DNA from: SHVO01 sp964576515 | GTDB taxonomy: Bacteria; Pseudomonadota; Alphaproteobacteria; Rhodospirillales; Rhodospirillaceae | NCBI GenBank assembly: GCA_964576515.1 | Contig: CAZNUW010000005.1 | Coordinates: 200,833-264,832, forward strand | DNA: 64,000 nt | Reading direction: 5' to 3' | In this document: in pieces, positions 1 to 8,810 of the stretch | Layout: each line of letters opens with the position of its first letter | How positions within the stretch are numbered: position 1 is the first letter of the stretch | Translations under genes and position numbers: made by a program | Notes under the pieces: model-generated | What the model saw: only the letters and a program-made list of their open reading frames with translations | Told to the model about the DNA's origin: nothing | Databases searched by the model: none

Positions 1-406
1 GTGCGAGGTAATCCGGGTTCCGACCGAAGTCGGCCGCGCGGCTGGTGGCGCTTGCGACACCGCGGACACCCACGGGGGGAAATCGTGTGGCCGCGACAAT
101 GCCCTTGGCCTGCGCGGCGGTATCGACCATGGGGACCAGCAGCGTACGCACCCCCATATCGAGATATTGCTTGATGATCGTTGGGTCGCCCACGGGTGGA
201 CGCACGACGGGTTCGACCGGATAGGCCGCGACCGCCTGTAACTGAGCCAACAGCGTTTGAAGCGTGTTGGGCCCGTGCTCGGCGTCGAACATCAGCCAAT
301 CGAAACCGGCCCCCGCGCAGATCTCGGCCGTATAAGCATTGGCCATCGCCTGCCAGAGACCGATGGTGGGACGCTTCTCGACGAACGCGTGTTTGAGCCG
401 GTTCAT
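1..406 (-). CDS. HpcH/HpaI-type aldolase (partial, runs off the left edge)
   Basis: The frame read from the ATG at 406 stays open to the window edge and gives 135 codons of a class II pyruvate aldolase of the HpaI/GarL family, which cleaves 4-hydroxy-2-oxo acids to pyruvate and an aldehyde in a metal-dependent reaction. Seen: GLWQAMANAY near the N-terminus, FDAEHGPN with His44 matching the catalytic His of HpaI, PVVRPP with Arg69 matching the conserved Arg70, and the GVRGVAS and FGRNPDYLA stretches typical of the family. A GGGACG box lies 6 nt before the ATG. The gene starts 20 nt after the amidase stop on the same strand, so the two are probably co-transcribed. Substrate unknown; the C-terminal half lies outside the window. 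Confidence 0.88.
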   Translation of the reverse strand, partial: MNRLKHAFVEKRPTIGLWQAMANAYTAEICAGAGFDWLMFDAEHGPNTLQTLLAQLQAVAAYPVEPVVRPPVGDPTIIKQYLDMGVRTLLVPMVDTAAQAKGIVAATRFPPVGVRGVASATSRAADFGRNPDYLA

Positions 407-426
407 GGAGAGCGTCCCGATCTCGG

Positions 427-2133
427 TTAAGGCGTATGCCGCGACGCGACACGCTTCTTGGTCGCCTGTTCAAAGGCGTAGGCGATACCGAGCAGTTTGG
501 GATCCTGGCAATGCGCGCCGACGAAACTGACCCCGAACGGGCGCGTCTTTTCCTGAGAACCTTGCGCACCCTCGGCGTAGTTGATCGCCATGCCGAACGG
601 CACCACCACGATCGGATACCCCGCCTTGGTGGCGTAGTTCGCGCCGTTAGCTTCGGGGAACATGATGGCGTCGAGCTTGTGCGTCGTCAGAGCGGCGTCG
701 AGGCCTTCCTCGCGCGTGAGCACCAGATCCTCGGCGCGGTTGCGTTCATAGCGCGCCTTATCTTTCTCAAGATCGACCGCATCGGCCGCATCCAGGCGGC
801 CCTGACCGTAGCGGATCGCGCCATCGGCCTGGTGCGCGGTGTTCCATGCGCGGAACTCGGCCAGCGTTTTCACCGGCGCGCCCTCGCCCAATGATGCAAG
901 CCACAAATTGAAGTCGCGCTTCATGCCGTAACGCAGCACATTCGAGCAGTAGTCGTCCGCCGCTTTCCCGTCATTGGGAAGCTGACAGATGAAATGCGCG
1001 GTGATGTTCTTCGCAACGTCCGTGGCGACGAGACTGGGGAGTTCCACCGGATCGACCACCTCGGCGCCCGCCGCTTTCAGCGCGGCGATCGCGGCTTCCA
1101 TGGACTCCAATTCATCCGGCTTCAAGCCCGGGAACGGTTTCGCCTTTCCGGGAAACGTGTGCGCCGTGTAAATGCCGGCGCGCGGGATTCCGATACGCAT
1201 ACCCTTAAGCGCGTCGGCCTTCAGGAACGGCATGTAATCGCGGTTGGGCGGCGCCTGGCACTCCGATGTGCGCGGATCGTTCGGGTCGGGCGCGGCGCCT
1301 TCCATCGCGCCCAGCATGATGGCCGCATCCGCGACCGTTTTCGTCATCGGGCCGGCCGTATCCTGATCGAGGGTCAAGGGCACAATGCCGTAGCGACTGA
1401 TGCGGCCCGTGGAGGGACGCACGCCCACAAGCATATTCGCGTTCGACGGCCCTTCGATGGAGCCACCGGTGGAAGTGCCGACGTTCCCGGCCCACATATT
1501 CGCCGCCACGCCGACGCCAGAGCTTGAGCCGGCCACTTCGAGGACCGGCGTGCCGTTTTCGTTAGCGCGCGGATCGTACGGGTTATAGCTCTGGCCCGCC
1601 GCGCCGTTGTAGCCGCCCGGACGGAACTCGCTGCCGAACCAGCCGGCGAGTTCGCTCAAGGTCGACTTCGCGATGATGATCGCGCCGGCCTCCTTGAGAT
1701 TCGTGACAAGTGTGGCGTCGTAGGGCGCCATATAGTGTTTGAAGGCCAGCATACCGCCCGTGGTCGGCATGTCGTCCTTGGTCATGATGTTGTCCTTGAG
1801 CGCGACCGGAATGCCGTGCAGGGGCCCGCGGATCTTGCCGGCGGCGCGCTCCTTGTCGAGCGCATCGGCCTGCGCGAGGGCATTCGCGTTGATCGAGACG
1901 GCGGCGTTGAGCTTGTCCTCGTACATGCCGATGCGCGTGAGATACTGGGTGACAAGTTCACGCGATGTGACGCGCCCTTCGGTCATGGCGGCCTGCATGT
2001 CGGGAATGGACGCCTCGACAATGTTGAACGGCGCTTTTGCTTCCTGTTGCGGCGCGGGCTTGTCGCACGCCGACAAAGTAAGCGCGAGCGCGGTCGTGAC
2101 CGTAAGCGTTTTCAGAAAACGAGAGTGGTTCAT
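427..2133 (-). CDS. Amidase-signature lipoprotein
   Basis: This encodes 568 aa of an amidase-signature (Ser-cisSer-Lys) hydrolase, which cleaves carboxamides. Seen: a lipoprotein signal peptide with lipobox LSAC and Cys23; catalytic Lys113 in VALKDNI; the cis-Ser region AGSSSG at 201-206; nucleophile Ser225 in GTSTGGSIEGPS. The ATG at 2133 was chosen because AGGGGGACG precedes it and the lipoprotein signal follows at once; an upstream in-frame ATG at 2178 would add 15 residues reading back into the terminator. The protein is probably anchored in the envelope, so a peptide-like or amide nutrient is a reasonable substrate. It lies between the receptor gene at 2229-5138 and an aldolase, suggesting an uptake and breakdown unit. 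Exact substrate unknown. Confidence 0.9.
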   Translation of the reverse strand: MNHSRFLKTLTVTTALALTLSACDKPAPQQEAKAPFNIVEASIPDMQAAMTEGRVTSRELVTQYLTRIGMYEDKLNAAVSINANALAQADALDKERAAGKIRGPLHGIPVALKDNIMTKDDMPTTGGMLAFKHYMAPYDATLVTNLKEAGAIIIAKSTLSELAGWFGSEFRPGGYNGAAGQSYNPYDPRANENGTPVLEVAGSSSGVGVAANMWAGNVGTSTGGSIEGPSNANMLVGVRPSTGRISRYGIVPLTLDQDTAGPMTKTVADAAIMLGAMEGAAPDPNDPRTSECQAPPNRDYMPFLKADALKGMRIGIPRAGIYTAHTFPGKAKPFPGLKPDELESMEAAIAALKAAGAEVVDPVELPSLVATDVAKNITAHFICQLPNDGKAADDYCSNVLRYGMKRDFNLWLASLGEGAPVKTLAEFRAWNTAHQADGAIRYGQGRLDAADAVDLEKDKARYERNRAEDLVLTREEGLDAALTTHKLDAIMFPEANGANYATKAGYPIVVVPFGMAINYAEGAQGSQEKTRPFGVSFVGAHCQDPKLLGIAYAFEQATKKRVASRHTP

Positions 2134-2161
2134 TGGACGTCCCCCTTTTAGCCGGCCGGTG

Positions 2162-2201
2162 AAAAGAAATGGGCCCAATCCAGTATAACCGGATTGGGCC
2201 C
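2162..2201 (-). terminator. Rho-independent terminator after the first TBDR gene
   Basis: An 11-bp perfect stem (2171-2181 with 2191-2201) closes a 9-nt loop and, on the minus strand, is followed by ATTTCTTTTC. It begins 28 nt after the receptor stop and ends only about 28 nt before the amidase start. The loop contains TATACT (minus strand, 2187-2182), which resembles a -10 box. Confidence 0.82.
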
Positions 2202-2228
2202 AAGCAAGGCACGTGTTGTTACGTCAAC

Positions 2229-5138
2229 TTACATCTTGAAGCGGACGCCCGCGCGGAAGACGCGACCGAGTGTGTCGTAGAGACCGACCGAGGTGGGCGG
2301 GAAGTCGTATGACGTACCGCCCGGACCGCGCGCGGCGATTTCCGGATCGCGATTGAACAGGTTCCGCACGTTGAAGAACAGTTCCGACGACGCGGCTTCG
2401 CCGATGTCGACGTTGTAGCCGACATTGAGGTCGAGGTAGTAGGCCGCGTTGACCCAGTTGCGGTCGGCCGTCATGTTCTGAGCGGTCGACGTGGGGCAAC
2501 CCGTCTGGCACTCGATGTGCGTCGCGACGTTCTTACCGCCCGAGATATAGCGGAAGGTAAGACCGACGTTGATCGGATCGAGGTTGTAACCCAGCACGCT
2601 TTGCAGGCGCCACTTCGGAACGGCGTTGGCGCCCGTGCCGTTGGTGCCGGCGTAGTCGACGATGATCGAGCCGACGGTGCCGTTGTTGATCTCATACTTG
2701 AGATAACGCGTGGCGAGCATACGCAGGCTGATATCGCCGTCCGCCGATTCGAAGATATTGGACAGCGACGTGCGGTAGCTGGCTTCGAAGTCGATCCCGC
2801 GCGCCTTTTCGGTCGCGAAGTTCTGCGGCTGCTGCTGGATGAACAGGTACGGCGCGCCGTTTTGCGTCGTACGGGTGACGGCGGCGCAGGCCGTTTGATT
2901 GCCGGCGAAACAGAGGTTCAAAACTTCGCCCGGCGACGGCTGATTCACCGCATCCTTGATGTTGATGCGGTAGTAATCCACCGAGGCGCTGAAGCCTTCG
3001 AACCACGACGGCTGATACACGACGCCAAGGCCGAGGTCGTTCGACTTTTCCGCGGCCAGGTTCGGATTACCTGACACACGCGACGTGTAGTTCACAGTGC
3101 TGTTGGTGAACGGATCGTTGACCGCGTTGTTTTGGCTGGTGCCGGCCTGGTAGAGGTCGACCAGCGTGGGCGAACGAATGTTACGCGAACGCGTGGCGCG
3201 CAGGCGCAGATCGTCCACCGGAGCATAGGTGGCGCCGACCTTCCAGGTCGCAACCCAGCCGTAGGTGGAGTAGTGCGTGGCGCGAACCGACGCGTTGACG
3301 TCGAGCGCGGCGGCCCACTCGGTGTCGTTGGCGAGCGGCACGACGGTTTCGGCATAGACGTCGTTCACGGTGAACTGGCCGGTGTAGGGCTGACCCGCGC
3401 CCTGGAACCAAATCGTCGGAACCGCTTGTTCTTCGGGGTCCGAGACCTGACGCATGGTTTCCTTGCGGAATTCGTAACCAAACGCGAGCGAAACCGGACC
3501 GGCCCAGGTTTCAAACGGGTTGCCGTTGAAGTTGATGGCGGCGACCTTTTGATTGAGGCGCTGATTGTTCCAGCCGTAGCGGCCCTGGACGTAATCGACC
3601 GCGGCCTGGCTGGCGACACCGATCCCGAACACATTGAGCGGCACGCAGCCGTCGCCCGGGTTCGTGAGCGTCGAACGACAGACGATGGCGCCGGTGGCCG
3701 GGTTACGCACCGCGTCCACCGCCTGGCGGTAGCGGAGCGTATCGATGGCGCCGATGGACTTCAGCGAGCCGAAGGCTTCGCCGTTGCTGAGATACATATC
3801 CCAGTTCCAATCGTCGTCACCCATCTGGAAGCTGCCTTCGGCGCCGACCAGGAAGCGGAGAACGCGGCGATCGTACACGGCCCGGAAGTTATCGAGGTCC
3901 CAGTTCATCGTGCCGAAGTTGAAGCCGGTTGTAACGCCGGCCGGCTCAAGCGCGGCGCGCAGGTTGGCCGGCAGGAAGGCGTTGTCGGTGCGCAGACCCA
4001 GGTTGCCCGGGAAGAAGTTCGGCGCGCCCGACGAGTAGGAACCGAGGTGGCCCCACGCGGCATGGCCGTACACGGTCGTCGTGTCGTTGATGTCGTAGCT
4101 GACGCGTGTGAACACGTCCTGACGGTTCTGTTGCGGAACCAGCGCGGCGCCGCGCACGGGCGCGACTTGTTGCGCTTCCCAACCACCGCCACGCATAATC
4201 GGGCCGTCGATGATGTCGCCCGGCGCGATGCGGTACTGCGAGCCGCCCGGACCGAAGGACACGCCATAGAGCGGATGCGATTGCGCGACGTTAAGCGAGC
4301 CGCCCCAGCTCATGATCGGGCTCATGCCGACGCGCGTGACCTGGAGGAGGCGCGGCGCACCGTTGGTGGCGGTATACGCCGGGTTATTGATGTAGCTGTG
4401 GCCTTCGCGGTTCCACGGGCGGTCGATGATCAGAAGGCCGTCATCCCACACATGTTCGCCGGTGATGAGGAAGTGACCGCGGCCGCCGGCGAACGGCGTG
4501 CCGTAGGTCGCGTTGACCTTGTAGTTCGGCGCATCGCCGTAGGTGGTGATGCCGCCCGAGAGTTCGGCTTTGAAGCCGGTGAAGTCCGTATCGAGCACGA
4601 AGTTGACGACGCCCGAGAGCGCGTCGGAACCGTACGCGGCCGAGGCGCCGCCGGTCACGACGTCGACGCGTTCGATCAAGCTTTGCGGCAGTTCGCTGAC
4701 GTCGACGACGCCGGTGAGGATCGAGCCGACGGTGCGCTGGCCGTTGAGCAGCACCAGGGTACGCGTGGCGCCGAGGCCGCGCAGGTTGAGGCCGTTAATG
4801 GCCGACTGGCCGGATGTGGTGGTGGTCGCCGTGGTGGACGGCGTCGAACTGCCGACGAGGGTGGGCAGCTGGTTGATGGAGTCGGCGAGGTTCGAGGTCG
4901 CGATGTTCTGCAGCGTCTCGACGCCGATGACCGAAACCGGCGTCGGCGCTTCGTAGCCGTCGCGCACGACGCGCGTACCGGTCACGACGATTTCGTCGAC
5001 GGCGGCAACAGGCGCCTGCGCGGCCTGGGCGAACGCCGCCGAGCTCAAGCATGTCGAACCCATGCAAGCGACCGTCAGCAGCGAAATCACGCGCGCCGAG
5101 GTCAAGTTCTTAGAATTCAAATAAGAAGACGTAGTCAT
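2229..5138 (-). CDS. TonB-dependent receptor A
   Basis: This encodes 969 aa of an outer-membrane TonB-dependent receptor, which imports a scarce ligand using TonB energy. Seen: a signal peptide ending near AAFAQA (about residue 38); a plug domain starting at EIVVTGTR (residue 49) with the GGASAAYGSDALSGVVNF segment; a long beta-barrel with AVNDPF, DYYRI and SRNIRSPTLVDLY segments; a CRS..TNPGDGCVP motif; and a late C-x3-C (ECQTGC). The C-terminus is VRFKM, ending in Met instead of the usual Phe. Start supported by AAGGGGAT 5 nt upstream. No TonB box family or ligand can be named. It is the last of three tandem paralogs in transcription direction and has its own terminator. Confidence 0.95.
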   Translation of the reverse strand: MTTSSYLNSKNLTSARVISLLTVACMGSTCLSSAAFAQAAQAPVAAVDEIVVTGTRVVRDGYEAPTPVSVIGVETLQNIATSNLADSINQLPTLVGSSTPSTTATTTTSGQSAINGLNLRGLGATRTLVLLNGQRTVGSILTGVVDVSELPQSLIERVDVVTGGASAAYGSDALSGVVNFVLDTDFTGFKAELSGGITTYGDAPNYKVNATYGTPFAGGRGHFLITGEHVWDDGLLIIDRPWNREGHSYINNPAYTATNGAPRLLQVTRVGMSPIMSWGGSLNVAQSHPLYGVSFGPGGSQYRIAPGDIIDGPIMRGGGWEAQQVAPVRGAALVPQQNRQDVFTRVSYDINDTTTVYGHAAWGHLGSYSSGAPNFFPGNLGLRTDNAFLPANLRAALEPAGVTTGFNFGTMNWDLDNFRAVYDRRVLRFLVGAEGSFQMGDDDWNWDMYLSNGEAFGSLKSIGAIDTLRYRQAVDAVRNPATGAIVCRSTLTNPGDGCVPLNVFGIGVASQAAVDYVQGRYGWNNQRLNQKVAAINFNGNPFETWAGPVSLAFGYEFRKETMRQVSDPEEQAVPTIWFQGAGQPYTGQFTVNDVYAETVVPLANDTEWAAALDVNASVRATHYSTYGWVATWKVGATYAPVDDLRLRATRSRNIRSPTLVDLYQAGTSQNNAVNDPFTNSTVNYTSRVSGNPNLAAEKSNDLGLGVVYQPSWFEGFSASVDYYRINIKDAVNQPSPGEVLNLCFAGNQTACAAVTRTTQNGAPYLFIQQQPQNFATEKARGIDFEASYRTSLSNIFESADGDISLRMLATRYLKYEINNGTVGSIIVDYAGTNGTGANAVPKWRLQSVLGYNLDPINVGLTFRYISGGKNVATHIECQTGCPTSTAQNMTADRNWVNAAYYLDLNVGYNVDIGEAASSELFFNVRNLFNRDPEIAARGPGGTSYDFPPTSVGLYDTLGRVFRAGVRFKM

Positions 5139-5325
5139 GCATTATCCCCTTCAGAAACGCGTGATGGCCGCATCCAACGGCGCTCACGCGGCATGATTGC
5201 CGATGAGTGATGTTTGAATAGCCGCGCGCATGCATGCGAACACGCATCGCCCCGGACATCCGGATTTTAGTAGTTCTCCCTCCCGCCCCGCGGCGCATCG
5301 GCCGCAACACGGTCATAGTGACTCG

Positions 5326-5347
5326 AATTAATAGAATGACCGGTCGG
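5326..5347 (-). promoter_or_regulatory. 22-bp upstream motif shared by TBDR A and C
   Basis: The 22 bases here match those at 11926-11947 in 20 of 22 positions (the core on the minus strand reads CCGACCGGTCATTCT). The motif sits 188 bp before the receptor A start, against 191 bp in receptor C. The core contains the palindrome ACCGGT. Conserved sequence and distance suggest a promoter or operator, though recent duplication could also explain it. Confidence 0.55.
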
Positions 5348-5452
5348 CAAACGAATTTCAAGCTCGCGATTCAGTTGAACGCGCGTTGAATAGGAGGGAT
5401 GCGTTTTTTTGGAAGCCTTACCCAGGGAGTCTAGCAGAATTGGGTGCGACTG

Positions 5453-5490
5453 AAAAGCATCCGGGCGCCACGGCTTGGCCGGGCGCCCGG
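5453..5490 (-). terminator. Terminator of TBDR B
   Basis: A 9-bp GC stem, CCGGGCGCC with GGCGCCCGG (5461-5469 with 5482-5490), is followed on the minus strand by ATGCTTTTCA. It lies 26 nt after the receptor B stop. The T-run is short. Confidence 0.7.
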
Positions 5491-5515
5491 GGTCTTGGTT
5501 ATATCAACGCAGGAT

Positions 5516-8431
5516 TTACATCTTGAACTTGATGCCCGCACGGAAGACGCGGCCGAGAACATCGTAGTTGCCGCCGGCCGGCGTGGGGGCGAAGTCGAAG
5601 CTGGAACCGCCCGGACCGCGCACCGCGATCGCCGGATCGGCGTTCGTGATGTTGCGGATATTCAAGAACAATTCCGTTTCCGCCGTCTCGCCCAAGGCCA
5701 CGGTGTAAGCGGCGTTGAAGTCGATATACATCGCGCTGTCGACGCTATTGTCGCTGACGGTGAGCAACTGCGGCGACAACCCGGTCGGGCAACCCGACGC
5801 GCACTCGTAGTTGGTGACGGAGTTGATCCCCGACGAAATCCACCGGAAGTTGAGGCCGACGCTGATCGGGTCCAGCGCGTACTGGATCGACGAGTTGACG
5901 CGCCAGCTCGGGACGCCGCTCCCGCCACCGCCAAGACTGCCGCCCGAACCGTTGACGCCGGCGTAGTCGAACACGAGCTGGTTCGGAATACCGGTATCGA
6001 CGATGTAATCGATAAAGTGGGTGGCGAGGAAACGCAGGCCGAGGGTGCCGTCGAACGAGTCCGAAACGCTCGCCAGCGGCAGCGAATAGCTCGCTTCAAA
6101 GTCGATCCCCTTCGCCGTTTCCGTCGCGAAGTTTTGCGGCTGGACGGCGATCTTGATCAGGGCCGATGCCCCACTCCCCTCACGCGTAAAGGCCTGACAG
6201 GCGACCTGGTTGCCCTGGAAGCACAGGTTCATGACGTCCTGCGTACCAGGAAGGTTCACCGCGTCCTTGATCTTGATGCGGTAGTAGTCGACCGACGCGC
6301 TGAAGCCCTCGAACCACGACGGCTGATAGACCACCCCAATCCCGGTATCGCTGGACTTTTCAGGCCCCAGGTTCGGATTGCCGCGGGTCGTGAACTCGGT
6401 GTTGGTGGCGACGTTGCCGTTGAACGGATCGGTCAATGTACTGCGCGACGTCGAACCAGCCTGATAGAGGTCGACCAGCGTCGGCGAGCGGATGTTGCGC
6501 GATTGCGTGAAACGGAAGCGCAGGTCGTCGAACGGGCTCCAGGTCGCGCCCGCTTTCCAGGTGGCGACCCAGCCGTAGGTGGAATAGTGCGTCGCGCGAA
6601 CGGCGGCGTTCAAATCGAGCGCCGTGGCCCAACTTTCATCCTTCGCCAACGGAACGACGGTTTCCGCGAAGAAGTCGTTCACCGTGAAGGCGCCGGTGTA
6701 AGGCTGACCGGCCGCCTGGAACCAGATGGTCGGGTTCGCTTGTTCTTCCGGATCCGTGACCTGGCGCATCCGTTCGCGGCGCCATTCGTAACCGAACGCG
6801 GTCGAGACCGGGCCGGCCCATGTCGAGAACGGCTCGCCGGTGAAGCTGAGCGCGGCAACCTTCTGATTGAGACGCTGGAGGTTCCAGCCGTAGCGGCCTT
6901 GGAGGTATTCGACCGCCGCCGCGCTGTTCACGCCGATGCCGAACAAATTGTACGGCACGCAACCGTTGCCGGGATCGGTCAGCGTCGACCGACAGACAAT
7001 CGCGCCGGTGTTCGGATTGCGGACTGCGTCGGTGGCCAGCAGATAGCGTGGAACGTCCATGGCGCCGCGGGATTGCAACGTCCCGAAGGCCTGGCCGACG
7101 CTGAAGTAGGCGTCCCAGCTCCAGTCGGTGTCCATGGCGTTGAAGTCGCCGTTGGCGCCCGTGAGGAAGCGGAGCACGCGACGGTCATAGACGGCGCGGA
7201 AGTTGTCGAGATCCCAGTTGAGCGTTCCCATCGTGAAGGTCGAGCCGGCCGCCGCGAGCGTGGGACGCAGCGATTCAGGTAGATACGCGTTGTCGACCCT
7301 GACCACCTGGTTTCCGGGGCGGAAGTTCGGCGCGCCGGACGAGTAGGAGTAGAGGTGTCCCCAGGCGCCCTGAGCATAGACGTTGATGTTGTCGCTGACG
7401 TCGTAGCTGACGCGTGTGAACACGTCCTGGCGGTTCTGTTGCGGTTGTGCCGCGACGCCGCGCACGGAGATGACGTTTTGCGCATCCCAACTGCCGCCGC
7501 GCATCAACGCGCCGGCGACGATGTCGCCATACGCCAATTGATAGATGGAACCGCCCGGACCGAACGATGTGCCTTTCAGCGGGCCCGACACAATGGTGCC
7601 GCCCCAGCTCGCGTTGCCGATCGCGACTTGGGTCGTACGGATAATGGCCGGCTGGCCGTTGCCGGGTGCGAAGGCGGGGTTGTTGATGTAGCTGTGGCCT
7701 TCGCGCGTCCACGGGCGGTCATAGATCAAGAGACCGTCATCCCAGGCATGTTCGCCGTACACCAGGAAGTGGCCGCGTCCCCCGGCGAACGGCGTGCCGA
7801 ACGCCGCGTTGACCTTGTAGTTGGGAACGTCGCCGTAGGTGGTGAGGCCGCCCGAGAGTTCGGCCTTGAAGCCGGTGAAATCAGTGTCGAGCACGAAGTT
7901 CACGACGCCCGAGAGCGCGTCCGAACCGTAAGCGGCCGAGGCGCCGCCCGTCACGACATCGACGCGTTCGATCAAGCTTTGCGGCAACTCGCTGATATCG
8001 ACGGCGCCGGTGAGGTTGGAGCCGACCGTGCGCTGGCCGTTCAACAGAACGAGGGTGCGCGAGATGCCCAGGCCGCGCAGCGACAGGCCGTTGATGGCCG
8101 ACTGGCCGGACGTGGTATTCGCGGCGGACGACTGCGGCGAGGCGCTGTTGACGAGGGTTGGAAGCTGGTTGATGGCGTCGGCGAGGTTCGACGTCGCGGC
8201 GTTGTCGAGCTGCTCGATCCCGATCACGGAGACCGGCGTCGGCGCTTCATAGCCGTCGCGCACAACGCGCGTGCCGGTGACGACGATTTCGTCCACCGCG
8301 GCGGCCGGCGCTTGCGCTTGCTGCGCTTGCGCGAACGCCCCACCACTCAGGCACGTGGACCCCAGGCAAGCGAGCGTCAAAAGTGTCAGTTTGGAACGGT
8401 GACGGCGCGTAACATAACCCATCGTATTCAT
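5516..8431 (-). CDS. TonB-dependent receptor B
   Basis: This encodes 971 aa of an outer-membrane TonB-dependent receptor closely related to receptors A and C; long blocks such as the plug region and GYEAPTPVSVIG are nearly identical. Seen: a signal peptide ending near GGAFAQA, plug from EIVVTGTR, a GGASAAYGSDALSGVVNF segment, CRSTLTDPGNGCVPYN, a C-x3-C near the C-terminus (ECASGC), and a terminal IKFKM. Its barrel differs from A and C mainly in surface-loop regions, for example the glycine-rich stretch between GVNGSGG and GVPSWRVN. AGGGGGC lies 6 nt before the ATG. It has its own upstream region and terminator, so it is probably a separate transcript. Ligand unknown. Confidence 0.95.
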   Translation of the reverse strand: MNTMGYVTRRHRSKLTLLTLACLGSTCLSGGAFAQAQQAQAPAAAVDEIVVTGTRVVRDGYEAPTPVSVIGIEQLDNAATSNLADAINQLPTLVNSASPQSSAANTTSGQSAINGLSLRGLGISRTLVLLNGQRTVGSNLTGAVDISELPQSLIERVDVVTGGASAAYGSDALSGVVNFVLDTDFTGFKAELSGGLTTYGDVPNYKVNAAFGTPFAGGRGHFLVYGEHAWDDGLLIYDRPWTREGHSYINNPAFAPGNGQPAIIRTTQVAIGNASWGGTIVSGPLKGTSFGPGGSIYQLAYGDIVAGALMRGGSWDAQNVISVRGVAAQPQQNRQDVFTRVSYDVSDNINVYAQGAWGHLYSYSSGAPNFRPGNQVVRVDNAYLPESLRPTLAAAGSTFTMGTLNWDLDNFRAVYDRRVLRFLTGANGDFNAMDTDWSWDAYFSVGQAFGTLQSRGAMDVPRYLLATDAVRNPNTGAIVCRSTLTDPGNGCVPYNLFGIGVNSAAAVEYLQGRYGWNLQRLNQKVAALSFTGEPFSTWAGPVSTAFGYEWRRERMRQVTDPEEQANPTIWFQAAGQPYTGAFTVNDFFAETVVPLAKDESWATALDLNAAVRATHYSTYGWVATWKAGATWSPFDDLRFRFTQSRNIRSPTLVDLYQAGSTSRSTLTDPFNGNVATNTEFTTRGNPNLGPEKSSDTGIGVVYQPSWFEGFSASVDYYRIKIKDAVNLPGTQDVMNLCFQGNQVACQAFTREGSGASALIKIAVQPQNFATETAKGIDFEASYSLPLASVSDSFDGTLGLRFLATHFIDYIVDTGIPNQLVFDYAGVNGSGGSLGGGGSGVPSWRVNSSIQYALDPISVGLNFRWISSGINSVTNYECASGCPTGLSPQLLTVSDNSVDSAMYIDFNAAYTVALGETAETELFLNIRNITNADPAIAVRGPGGSSFDFAPTPAGGNYDVLGRVFRAGIKFKM

Positions 8432-8810
8432 AACATTGCCCCCTTTTTGACTCGGCCACGCATCCGGCGGCCGACGAACGTTGGTGAATGATGGCTTTGG
8501 CGAGACCTTGTGCGGGCGCGTGTGAACACGGCCCGGCAGAACCTCTTCCGCAGATTTAGGTTTTGATCTCCCCCCCGATGCCGCGGTTCAGCTCCCGCCG
8601 CGGAAATCGACCGTAAATTTATTACGTACGGGAGAGAATGAACGCCCTGGCGCACGCTGGCAAGCCGAGGCGTTACGGACGTGCGACACGACGTCAGATT
8701 GACCCCAAGTGTGTCTTTTGCGCCGCTGTCATGGGGTCAAAAAAGCGCCGGGCGCCAAGGCCTTGCGGCCCGGGCGCCCGGATATCTATTCGGCTGTGAA
8801 CGAGCCGGAT
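8432..8810. other. Intergenic region between TBDR B and C
   Basis: A 379-base spacer without a gene. On the minus strand it carries the block CGCGGCGGGAGCT (near 8590-8602), also present upstream of receptor C, a TTCATTCT element near 8634, and the strong terminator of receptor C near 8745. Confidence 0.65.
8739..8781 (-). terminator. Terminator of TBDR C
   Basis: On the minus strand a stem CCGGGCGCC with GGCGCCCGG encloses a loop and is followed by CGCTTTTTTGACC. The U-run has six bases. The stem sequence is the same as in the receptor B terminator, consistent with duplication of the whole unit. It lies about 30 nt after the stop codon. Confidence 0.85.

Larger units (their letters stand above)
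5139..5515. other. Intergenic region between TBDR A and B
   Basis: A 377-base spacer with no gene. It holds the promoter region of receptor A, including a 22-bp motif shared with receptor C, a purine-rich block CGGGGCGGGAGGGAG (minus strand, near 5270-5290), and near 5461 the terminator of receptor B. Confidence 0.7.
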
